Positions 1 through 5,741 of a stretch of DNA of 8,662 bases are shown here, in pieces. The first letter of the stretch is position 1. The number at the start of each line of letters is the position of its first letter. The notes beneath the pieces are model-generated. The model was not told where the DNA came from, did not search any database, and worked only from the letters and a program-made list of their open reading frames with translations. The stretch comes from Clostridia bacterium (lineage in GTDB: Bacteria > Bacillota > Clostridia > CAKSNL01 > HGM11501): NCBI GenBank assembly GCA_030535815.1, contig JAUNRD010000059.1, positions 1-8,662 of the forward strand, read 5' to 3'. A program made the position numbers and the translations under genes.

Positions 1-194
1 GCTTCCAGTCTGTCATGATATTTTATGTTAAGCAGATGCCATTAGTCGAGACCTGCGCGCTTTAATTTTTTATCGTCAATTTCAAAGCCTAAGGGGCGCA
101 CTAAATGAAGGGCGGCGCCGGTAGCAGCACAGGTTCTCGCTATGTTTCCTGTATTTTGCGGTATTTCAGGTTCTATTAAAACTATATTGAACAT
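1..194 (-). pseudogene. trmL: TrmL-like tRNA (cytidine34-2'-O)-methyltransferase, 5' part, interrupted by an in-frame stop
   Basis: Read leftward from an ATG at 194-192, the translation starts MFNIVLIEPEIPQNTGNIAR and continues through CAATGAALHLVRPLGF and DDKKLKRAGLD. This is the N-terminus of the SPOUT-family methyltransferase TrmL, which methylates the ribose of the wobble base in certain leucine tRNAs. After 53 codons a TAA (44-42) stands where the family has a conserved Tyr (GLDY). The same frame then continues with family-like sequence (WHLLNIKYHDRLE) to the window edge, so this is a point nonsense change rather than a real end. A GAAAGGA ribosome site lies just upstream. The gene starts about 20 bases after yunB ends and is probably co-transcribed with it. 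It lies within 50 bases of the sequence end, so a sequencing or assembly error is a serious alternative to a true pseudogene. The family assignment is firm; the broken status is not. Confidence 0.7.
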
Positions 195-214
195 ATTCAA
201 AGGTCCTTTCGGTA

Positions 215-838
215 TTATTTTATTCCTGCGGCATAAAGAGATGGAATGTCTCCTACGATTACTGTTTCTGCAAGGGGGAGCGTGGTTTCGGTTTCGGTGA
301 TTTTGTCTGAAAAAGGAGCCATGAGACGAAGTTTTATCCTGGCCTTTATGTATACGGAATGTTTTGTCTGATTTATTCCTGCTTCCGAAAAATCTGAGAT
401 AATGGAGGCGTCTGTATTCCCCATAGGGATTACCCGTAAAGGGACTTTCGATCCACGACCCGAAAGAAGAGGGACACCTGTCAGATTGCCGAGTGGTACG
501 GAGAAAACGGAATATTCTTCGCTTGACAGCATGGCGTTTGCCGTTGCGGCAAAATCAGAGAGGATTCTGTTTGCTTTTGCGGAATTTAACGATATGCCGG
601 TAATTTTATCTTCGTGCAGAGAAATTTCTGTAAGATCCGTGAAATTTTCGCTTTCGGAAATTTTGCGGATGGCACTATACAAAACCGAGCAGGCATGGTT
701 GGAACATAGGGACTCGGCGATTTCATAAAATGCAGGAGAAAGTGCCATGGTAAGCGTTACTGTGCAGATAAGAAGTATAAAAAGAAATTTTATAAAAAAG
801 TGGAAAAATCTTCTTTTTTTCATGTTCAGTTTTCTCAA
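215..838 (-). CDS. yunB: sporulation protein YunB
   Basis: This is a 207-residue protein with a short basic N-terminus and one hydrophobic membrane segment at about residues 13-33; the rest would lie outside the mother-cell membrane. The C-terminal half carries the recognisable YunB signatures GINQTKH (154-160) and PLAETVIVGDIP (188-199), and a G-P-L-G-R-G-like stretch lies around 121-129. In Bacillus subtilis YunB is a mother-cell sporulation protein needed for normal spores; its biochemical function is unknown. The start is taken as TTG at 838-836 because GGAGG (847-851 on the plus strand) sits 8 bases before it, while the next ATG, five codons in, is 23 bases away. The gene heads a leftward unit with trmL and is divergent from the hydrolase cluster. 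The family is expected to be sigma-E dependent, but the best promoter seen upstream is sigma-A-like. Confidence 0.88.
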   Translation of the reverse strand: MRKLNMKKRRFFHFFIKFLFILLICTVTLTMALSPAFYEIAESLCSNHACSVLYSAIRKISESENFTDLTEISLHEDKITGISLNSAKANRILSDFAATANAMLSSEEYSVFSVPLGNLTGVPLLSGRGSKVPLRVIPMGNTDASIISDFSEAGINQTKHSVYIKARIKLRLMAPFSDKITETETTLPLAETVIVGDIPSLYAAGIK

Positions 839-846
839 TATAACCG

Positions 847-851
847 CCTCC
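847..851 (-). promoter_or_regulatory. ribosome binding site fixing the TTG start of yunB
   Basis: On the minus strand GGAGG is followed by 8 bases and then TTG. The spacing is ideal for TTG and too long for the downstream in-frame ATG. Confidence 0.75.
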
Positions 852-892
852 GTAAGCTATTTTATGCATTTTATTGGAAGCGGTTACTGTGT

Positions 893-921
893 ATTATATA
901 CTATTTTGGCAGAATATGCAA
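893..921 (-). promoter_or_regulatory. sigma-A-like promoter for yunB-trmL
   Basis: On the minus strand a TTGCAT (921-916) and a perfect TATAAT (898-893) are separated by 17 bases. The predicted start is near 886, leaving a leader of about 48 bases before yunB. A CATATTCT string, partly resembling a sigma-E -10 box, overlaps the -35 region, but no convincing matching -35 was found. Confidence 0.6.
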
Positions 922-932
922 GAGAAGAAATC

Positions 933-961
933 TTGACTATTTTAAATAACTGGTATATAAT
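933..961 (+). promoter_or_regulatory. sigma-A promoter for the hydrolase-MurF-Ddl cluster
   Basis: TTGACT (933-938), a 17-base spacer and TATAAT (956-961). The predicted start is near 968, 25 bases before the hydrolase ATG. It lies back to back with the yunB promoter, with only 11 bases between the two -35 boxes. Confidence 0.75.
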
Positions 962-992
962 AACAGAGAATGAACTGTTGAAGGAAGATTTT

Positions 993-1745
993 ATGAAAGA
1001 AGTAACCGTAAACGGCCTTAAAATATGTTATAATGATGAAGGAGAAGGAAAATGTGTTCTTTTGCTTCACGGATGGGGAGCGAACAAAGAAAGTTTAAAT
1101 CCCATATTCAATGCTCTTAAAGGAACTTTCAGGGTGATTGTGCCGGACCTTCCGGGATTCGGTGCGTCGGATGAGCCGATTGAGCCCTGGGAGGCTAAAG
1201 ATTATGCCGGATTTCTTGAAGCGTATATAGAGGCACTTGGCATAAAGCCCTATGCTGCACTGGGACATTCCAACGGAGGAAGAATCCTTATAAAAGCATC
1301 GGATTCGTTTAGCCCTGAAAAGCTTATTCTGATGGACAGCGCCGGAATAAAGAAAAAACACGGTCCTGTATATTATGCTAAGGTGTACAGCTATAAACTT
1401 GGAAAAAAAGTATTGAAGCTTCCTTTATTGAATAAGACGGGCCTTTATGAGAAATTCGTACAAAATGCCGGAAGTGATGATTATAAAAATTCTTCTCCGG
1501 TAATGCGCGCGACTATGAGTAAGCTCCTTTCTGAAGATCTTACCCATATGCTTCCGGGAATAAAATCAGAAACGCTCCTGATATGGGGAAGTCTTGATAC
1601 GGCAACACCTATTGCCGACGGACGTAAAATGGAAAAGCTGATAAAAGGCTCCGGTCTCGTGGAGGTTACCGGCGGAGGCCATTTTTCCTATCTTGACAAT
1701 CCCGGTAAGGTAATAGGGGCAATTGATTATTTTCTTACACATTAA
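993..1745 (+). CDS. alpha/beta hydrolase, envelope cluster
   Basis: A 250-residue serine hydrolase of the alpha/beta fold. Visible elements are the oxyanion-loop LLLHGWGAN (23-31), the DLPGFGASD strand-turn (52-60), the nucleophile elbow GHSNGG with Ser93, the acid Asp202 in WGSLDTATP, and the catalytic His230 in GGGHFSYL. There is no signal peptide or membrane segment, so it is cytoplasmic. The start at 993 is chosen because AAGGAAG (981-987) lies 5 bases upstream and the predicted promoter lies just before it. A longer in-frame reading back to 747 would run through that promoter and antisense to yunB, so it is rejected. It is the first gene of a tight cluster with a MurF-like ligase (12 bases downstream) and a D-Ala-D-Ala ligase, which suggests a role in cell-wall precursor metabolism. 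The substrate cannot be told from sequence. Confidence 0.9.
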   Translation: MKEVTVNGLKICYNDEGEGKCVLLLHGWGANKESLNPIFNALKGTFRVIVPDLPGFGASDEPIEPWEAKDYAGFLEAYIEALGIKPYAALGHSNGGRILIKASDSFSPEKLILMDSAGIKKKHGPVYYAKVYSYKLGKKVLKLPLLNKTGLYEKFVQNAGSDDYKNSSPVMRATMSKLLSEDLTHMLPGIKSETLLIWGSLDTATPIADGRKMEKLIKGSGLVEVTGGGHFSYLDNPGKVIGAIDYFLTH

Positions 1746-1757
1746 TCTAAGGAAGGA

Positions 1758-3302
1758 ATGAACCTTTTGATTTACTTATTCTCTTTGGTATCTTTGACAT
1801 TCTTGCTGTTTTTTGCATTTTCCGGAATCGGATATATACATATGCTTCAGCTTAATTCCTACAGAATAGAAAGATATGGTAAGTGGCTTTCTGAAAATAA
1901 AGGAAAAATGCTGGCTTTAAGGGCAATATGGCCTGCTTTGGCGTTTGCGTTTTTGGCTTTGGGGAATAAGGTGGTCTTTGCTGTTTTTGCGGCACTTATG
2001 TTTCTTTTAGTTCCTTTTAAGAAAAAGAAAGCAAAAAAACCTCTTGTTTATACAGCGAGGGTTAAAAGGCTTATAATTGTGTATATGGTGCTTGGAGTGG
2101 CAGTTGTGGCAGGATGTTTTTTTGTTAAAGACAGCATATGGGCACCGGTAATTTTCCTTGCGGCTGCACTTCTGGTTCCGCATATTATTTCCCTTGCATT
2201 GCTTATGGCAGAGCCAATGGAAAAGGGAATAGCACGTCATTATTACAACGACGCCAAAAGAATTCTTGCTTCGGCAAAGGACCTTATTATAATTGGTGTG
2301 ACAGGCTCCTACGGAAAGACCAGTATGAAGTACATAATTTCAAGTCTCCTTTCGGAGAAGTATAACGTACTGATGACTCCCGGAAGCTTCAATACCACAA
2401 TGGGTGTGGTAAGAACCGTAAGAGAGCAACTTAAACCTACACATCAGGTTTTCGTGGTTGAAATGGGAGCGAAAAACAAAGGAGATATCAAGGAAATATG
2501 CGACCTTGTGAAGCCTAAGTACGGTGTTATTTCATCGATAGGTCCTCAGCACCTTGAAACATTCAAAACCATAGAGAATATCATAAATACAAAGTTTGAG
2601 CTGGCGGAGGCTGTGAGAGAAAACGGCGGAAAGATGTTTCTTAACTACAGTAATGAATATATTAAGGGCTACGGTTTCAAAGGAGAATTTGTAAGCTTCG
2701 GAAGCGATGCGGAATGCGACTACAGAGCGGAAGGTATGAAATATTCTTCTTCCGGCGCAAGCTTCTTTATAAAGGGTGAAGAACTGAAGACTTCTCTCTT
2801 AGGCGATTTCAGCGCCATAAATATAGCCGGCGGTGTTGCAGTAGCTGAGCATCTGGGCGTTTTGGCGGATGACATAAAGGTGTCGGTAAGACGACTTAAG
2901 GCTCCGGAACACAGGTTGGAACTTAAAAAGAACCCAAGATATACAGTTATAGATGATGCATACAACTCAAATCCCGGCGGCAGTACGGCGGCGCTAAAAA
3001 CTCTTTCTTTGTTTGAAGAACGAAAAATTCTTGTTACACCCGGAATGGTTGAACTGGGGGATGAAGAGTACAATCTCAACAAGGAAATGGGACGAAAAGC
3101 GGCTCATTCGGCAGATTATATAGTGCTTGTGGGAGAAAAGCAGGCAAAGCCTATTGCTGAAGGTATAAGGGAAGAGGGCTTTGACGAGGAAAGACTTTAT
3201 ATAGCTAAAGATATAAATGACGCTCTTTCCTATGTTTATAAAATTACGGATGTTCCTTCGGTGGTTCTTCTTGAAAACGACCTTCCGGATAACTTCCTTT
3301 GA
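1758..3302 (+). CDS. membrane-anchored MurF-like Mur ligase
   Basis: 514 residues. The N-terminal 155 or so residues are largely hydrophobic, with probable membrane segments at about 3-27, 55-86, 104-123 and 128-150 and a Lys-rich loop at 88-94. The rest is a Mur ligase ATP-binding and C-terminal domain: P-loop GVTGSYGKTS (180-189), VEMGA (234-238), ISSIGPQHLE (258-267), APEHRLE (382-388), DDAYNSNPGG (399-408) and TPGMVELGDEEYN (427-439). These match MurF, which adds D-Ala-D-Ala to UDP-MurNAc-tripeptide using ATP. The usual cytosolic N-terminal UDP-substrate domain is not apparent, so the acceptor may differ or be membrane-bound (inference). The ATG at 1758 is only one base after GGAAGG (1751-1756); an in-frame TTG at 1767 is better spaced and may be the true start, giving 511 residues. 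It is followed 45 bases later by the ligase that would supply its dipeptide. Confidence 0.85.
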   Translation: MNLLIYLFSLVSLTFLLFFAFSGIGYIHMLQLNSYRIERYGKWLSENKGKMLALRAIWPALAFAFLALGNKVVFAVFAALMFLLVPFKKKKAKKPLVYTARVKRLIIVYMVLGVAVVAGCFFVKDSIWAPVIFLAAALLVPHIISLALLMAEPMEKGIARHYYNDAKRILASAKDLIIIGVTGSYGKTSMKYIISSLLSEKYNVLMTPGSFNTTMGVVRTVREQLKPTHQVFVVEMGAKNKGDIKEICDLVKPKYGVISSIGPQHLETFKTIENIINTKFELAEAVRENGGKMFLNYSNEYIKGYGFKGEFVSFGSDAECDYRAEGMKYSSSGASFFIKGEELKTSLLGDFSAINIAGGVAVAEHLGVLADDIKVSVRRLKAPEHRLELKKNPRYTVIDDAYNSNPGGSTAALKTLSLFEERKILVTPGMVELGDEEYNLNKEMGRKAAHSADYIVLVGEKQAKPIAEGIREEGFDEERLYIAKDINDALSYVYKITDVPSVVLLENDLPDNFL

Positions 3303-3347
3303 TAAAAAACTTCCTTATTATAATAGGAAAGAAAGGTCTTGATATAA

Positions 3348-4535
3348 ATGAAAATAAATCTTGCGGTAATATTTGGCGGTAAAAGCGTAGAACATGAAGT
3401 ATCTGTTATTTCTGCTGTTCAGGCTATGTACTCTCTTAATAAAGAAAAGTACGAAATATATCCTGTATATATGACAAAGAAAAATGAGTTTTACACCGGA
3501 AGTGCTCTTTTTGATATGGAAAATTATAAGGATATTCCATCGCTTCTCAAAATGTGCAAACGAGTTGTTTTTGTAAGCAATGACGGAGAAGCTTCCATGG
3601 AATACTATCCGGCTAAAAAGTTCGGAAACAATACCTATGCAAAAATAGATGTGGCACTGCCCATAGTTCACGGAACAAATGTTGAAGACGGAATTCTCCA
3701 GGGATATCTGGAGACTCTCGGAATTCCCTATGCCGGATGTGATGTTATTTCAAGTGCGGTGGGAATGGATAAATATGTGATGAAAGTAATGCTTAAGGAA
3801 GCGGGAGTCAATGTTCTCCCCGGCTTTTGCATAAACTCCAAAGATTTCTACAGAGATCCTTCCGATATACTTGATAAGATTGAGCTTGAAGTGGGCTATC
3901 CGGTTATCGTAAAGCCCGTAAACTTAGGATCAAGTGTAGGCATCAAGGTGGCATCTGACAGACAGGCTCTTGAGGCGGCTCTTGAAAATGCGGCACTTTA
4001 TGCCGGAAGGATTCTTATGGAAAGGGCAATAGTAAATCTCAGGGAAATAAACTGCTCTGTACTGGGCGACTATATGACGGCGCGGGCATCAGTATGCGAA
4101 GAACCTTTGTCTGCAGGAGAAATCTTAAGCTATGATGATAAGTACAAGGGCGGAAGCAAAGGCAGTAAGGGCATGAGCTCGGCGCAGAGAAAAATTCCGG
4201 CAGATCTTACTGAAGAGGAAAGAAAAACAATTGAATCCATGGCAGTGAAAACATTCAGGGTTTTAGGATGTGCGGGCGTTGCCAGAATTGACTGTATGAT
4301 AGATAAGGATTCGGGAGAAATTTTCGTGAACGAAATAAATACCATTCCCGGTTCTCTTTCATTCTATCTGTGGGAGCCGTCCGGAGTTCCCTACACTGAA
4401 ATGCTTGACGAACTTATAGATATAGCATTGAAGAGAGACCGTGAAAAGCAGAAGTTGAACTTCTCTTATGATACAAATTTACTGTCAGAGAACTCACTTT
4501 CGGGCCTAAAAGGGGCAAAAGGTACAAAAAATTAA
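3348..4535 (+). CDS. ddl: D-alanine--D-alanine ligase family protein
   Basis: 395-residue ATP-grasp ligase joining D-Ala to a second D-amino acid to make the dipeptide that ends peptidoglycan stems. N-terminal FGGKSVEHEVSV (9-20) carries the substrate Glu17; HGTNVEDGILQG (108-119), MDKYVMK (140-146), VKPVNLGSSVGIK (188-200) and the Mg-binding VNEINTIPG (327-335) follow. Tyr266 in DDKY corresponds to Tyr216 of E. coli DdlB, which is found in Ala/Ser-type ligases, whereas VanA-type lactate ligases have His. The omega loop is unusually Gly/Ser/Lys-rich (267-278). The usual second-site Ser-Leu after NTxPG is replaced by Tyr340-Leu341. It is longer than most Ddl proteins because of a tail (about 364-395) ending GLKGAKGTKN. 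The ribosome site GAAAGG (3331-3336) is 11 bases before the ATG, preceded by a weak 5-bp hairpin (3311-3329). The family is certain; D-Ala versus D-Ser as second substrate is not. Confidence 0.9.
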   Translation: MKINLAVIFGGKSVEHEVSVISAVQAMYSLNKEKYEIYPVYMTKKNEFYTGSALFDMENYKDIPSLLKMCKRVVFVSNDGEASMEYYPAKKFGNNTYAKIDVALPIVHGTNVEDGILQGYLETLGIPYAGCDVISSAVGMDKYVMKVMLKEAGVNVLPGFCINSKDFYRDPSDILDKIELEVGYPVIVKPVNLGSSVGIKVASDRQALEAALENAALYAGRILMERAIVNLREINCSVLGDYMTARASVCEEPLSAGEILSYDDKYKGGSKGSKGMSSAQRKIPADLTEEERKTIESMAVKTFRVLGCAGVARIDCMIDKDSGEIFVNEINTIPGSLSFYLWEPSGVPYTEMLDELIDIALKRDREKQKLNFSYDTNLLSENSLSGLKGAKGTKN

Positions 4536-4542
4536 AAAAAGC

Positions 4543-4571
4543 TTGACAAGAAGTAAAGGTTATGCTATAGT
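4543..4571 (+). promoter_or_regulatory. strong promoter of rpmG-secE-nusG-rplK-rplA
   Basis: Consensus TTGACA (4543-4548), a 17-base spacer, then TATAGT (4566-4571) preceded by TGC, an extended -10. It begins 7 bases after the ddl stop codon, with no terminator hairpin between. The start near 4578 gives a leader of about 75 bases containing only a weak hairpin (AACGG 4615-4619 with CCGTT 4630-4634). Confidence 0.85.
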
Positions 4572-4653
4572 ATTATTGCTTCTTCTTCGGATGGAGCTTT
4601 TTTAGAGTGCAAAAAACGGGTCATCAAGGCCGTTATTACAGGAGGTTTTAATA

Positions 4654-4803
4654 ATGAGAGTAAAGATTACATTGGCATGCACCGAATGCAAGCAGAGAAA
4701 CTATGACACAGTAAAGAACAAGAAGAACACTCCCGACAGACTTGAACTTAACAAATACTGTCCTTTCTGCCGTAAGCATACTATGCATAAAGAAGCTAAA
4801 TAA
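4654..4803 (+). CDS. rpmG: 50S ribosomal protein L33, zinc-binding form
   Basis: A 49-residue protein beginning MRVKITLACTECKQRNYDT and ending KYCPFCRKHTMHKEAK, the standard length and sequence pattern of L33. Two CXXC pairs (Cys9, Cys12, Cys36, Cys39) are complete, so this is the zinc-binding C+ paralogue rather than the cysteine-free C- form some Firmicutes induce when zinc is low. L33 sits in the large subunit near the E site. A GGAGG at 4641-4645 lies 8 bases before the ATG. Its place directly upstream of secE-nusG is the common bacterial order. No tRNA-Trp gene is found between rpmG and secE, though many relatives have one there. No Zur-type operator was recognised. Confidence 0.97.
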   Translation: MRVKITLACTECKQRNYDTVKNKKNTPDRLELNKYCPFCRKHTMHKEAK

Positions 4804-4837
4804 TTTTGTTTAACTGAAGGAAGGAAGTGTACCTAAA

Positions 4838-5047
4838 ATGGCAGAAGAAAAAAAGGGCAACATTTTCAAGAGAATCGGAAGATTTTTTAAAGACGTAAAA
4901 GCTGAACTCAAGAAGGTAACCTGGCCTACAAAGAACCAGGCTGTTAAGAATACTGCTGTTGTTCTTGTATTTTTAATAGTAATCGGTCTTTTCGTTTTCT
5001 TGATCGACCTTCTGTTCCAGGGCGTTTTCGGAAACAGACTGTTCTGA
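4838..5047 (+). CDS. secE: preprotein translocase subunit SecE
   Basis: A 69-residue small-form SecE with a single membrane segment. An amphipathic basic stretch (IFKRIGRFFKDVKAELKKV, about 9-27) leads to the hallmark VTWPTKNQ (27-34), followed by the membrane helix at about 38-60. SecE clamps SecY in the protein-conducting channel and is essential. The purine-rich GAAGGAAGGAAG (4816-4827) supplies the ribosome site about 10 bases before the ATG. The gene lies between rpmG and nusG, as in most bacteria, and is probably co-transcribed from the promoter at 4543-4571. Confidence 0.96.
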   Translation: MAEEKKGNIFKRIGRFFKDVKAELKKVTWPTKNQAVKNTAVVLVFLIVIGLFVFLIDLLFQGVFGNRLF

Positions 5048-5067
5048 TTAACCCCGTTAAGAGAATA

Positions 5068-5076
5068 GAAAGGAGG
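5068..5076 (+). promoter_or_regulatory. nusG Shine-Dalgarno, unusually far from the start
   Basis: GAAAGGAGG is a near-perfect ribosome site, but 37 bases separate it from the nusG ATG. No in-frame ATG, GTG or TTG lies at a normal distance, and no other purine-rich site lies just before the ATG. The core could also form a small AAAG/CTTT stem with GAGG in its loop (5069-5080), directly abutting the larger hairpin at 5081-5104. Confidence 0.75.
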
Positions 5077-5080
5077 CTTT

Positions 5081-5104
5081 GCGCGCCGGTATCTACGGCA
5101 GCGC
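5081..5104 (+). promoter_or_regulatory. all-G-C hairpin between nusG Shine-Dalgarno and start codon
   Basis: 5081-5088 pairs with 5096-5099 plus 5101-5104: eight pairs, all G-C, with one bulged A (5100) and a 7-base loop (5089-5095). Folding it out reduces the distance from Shine-Dalgarno to ATG from 37 to 13 bases. No U-tract follows, so it is not a terminator. Confidence 0.8.
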
Positions 5105-5113
5105 AGATTTGTC

Positions 5114-5641
5114 ATGGCTGATAGTTCTCAGGCAAAATGGTATGTGGCCCACACATATTCGGGCTACGAAAACAAAGTTAAGGACAATATCGAAAAGTCA
5201 ATTGAAAATCTCGGAATGCAGGATTTAATCTTTGAAGTAAAGGTTCCCGTGGAAGAGATTGTGGAAGAAAAAGAAAATGGCGAAAAGAAAATTGTCCAGC
5301 ACAAAATTTTCCCGTCTTATGTATTTATTAAAATGATTATCACCAACGACAGTTGGTATGTAGTCAGAAACATAAGAGGTGTAACAGGCTTCGTGGGTCC
5401 CGGAAGCGATCCTGTTCCGCTTACGGAAGATGAAATCATCCGCATGAACATCGAAAAGAAAGAAGTTAAGGTTGATTTCGCAGAAGGCGACAGCGTAATT
5501 ATTACAGACGGTCCCTTCAGAGATTATGTTTGCACAGTCGAGAAAATCGATATGGACAAACAGACTGTTACCGTACTTGTTCCCATGTTTAACGGAGATA
5601 CTCCCGTTGAACTTGAATTCGGACAGGTAGATACATTATAA
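5114..5641 (+). CDS. nusG: transcription termination/antitermination protein NusG
   Basis: A 175-residue protein of standard NusG length. The NGN domain begins AKWYVAHTYSGYENKVKDNI (7-26) and includes KIFPSYVFIKM (64-74) and VRNIRGVTGFVG (84-95). The C-terminal KOW domain begins FAEGDSVIITDGPFRDYVCTV (122-142). NusG binds the RNA polymerase clamp through the NGN domain, and its KOW domain contacts ribosomal protein S10 or Rho. The ATG at 5114 is the only sensible start: homologous sequence begins within a few codons, and no upstream in-frame start has a good ribosome site. The strong Shine-Dalgarno lies 37 bases away with an all-G-C hairpin in the gap, an arrangement unlike the other genes here. 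It is preceded by secE and followed by the rplK leader. Confidence 0.97.
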   Translation: MADSSQAKWYVAHTYSGYENKVKDNIEKSIENLGMQDLIFEVKVPVEEIVEEKENGEKKIVQHKIFPSYVFIKMIITNDSWYVVRNIRGVTGFVGPGSDPVPLTEDEIIRMNIEKKEVKVDFAEGDSVIITDGPFRDYVCTVEKIDMDKQTVTVLVPMFNGDTPVELEFGQVDTL

Positions 5642-5658
5642 GGTAACGTTTCGGTTGT

Positions 5659-5717
5659 TAATAAGCCTTTCAGGCTTGTTATAGTGGGAGGATGTTAAAG
5701 CATCCGCTCTTTACCAC
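5659..5717 (+). promoter_or_regulatory. rplK leader: hairpin plus L1-binding site mimic
   Basis: A 9-bp hairpin (5659-5667 with 5673-5681, one G-U pair, 5-base loop) is followed at once by a second element. In that element GTGG (5684-5687) pairs with CCAC (5714-5717), enclosing a GGATG/CATCC hairpin (5690-5694 with 5701-5705) and the unpaired GCTCTTTA. The GUGGGAG...UACCAC pattern copies the L1-binding site of the 23S rRNA L1 stalk. L1 repression of the L11-L1 operon by this kind of mimicry is established in E. coli and archaea. The Shine-Dalgarno AAGGAGG (5726-5732) starts 8 bases after the site. The A/U-rich run TTTTTTT follows the CCAC, but the preceding stem is too weak to be a clear terminator. 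Confidence 0.75.
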
Positions 5718-5741
5718 ATTTTTTTAAGGAGGTGCAATTAA

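Noticed and set aside
42..44. Alternative genetic code with TAA read as tyrosine
   Set aside because: yunB, ddl, rpmG, rplA, rplJ and rplL all end at TAA at the expected protein length.
747..992. In-frame N-terminal extension of the alpha/beta hydrolase to 332 residues
   Set aside because: It would run antisense through yunB and across both promoters, its sequence is not hydrolase-like, and a good ribosome site and ATG exist at 993.
2720..3082. Antisense reading frame opposite the MurF-like gene
   Set aside because: No ribosome site and no recognisable protein; the plus strand codes for conserved Mur ligase motifs here.
4804..4837. tRNA-Trp gene between rpmG and secE, common in relatives
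   Set aside because: The gap is only 34 bases, too short for a tRNA.
5711..5725. Terminator at the T-run after the rplK L1 site
   Set aside because: The closing stem is only four base pairs with large internal loops, so it is too weak for an intrinsic terminator.
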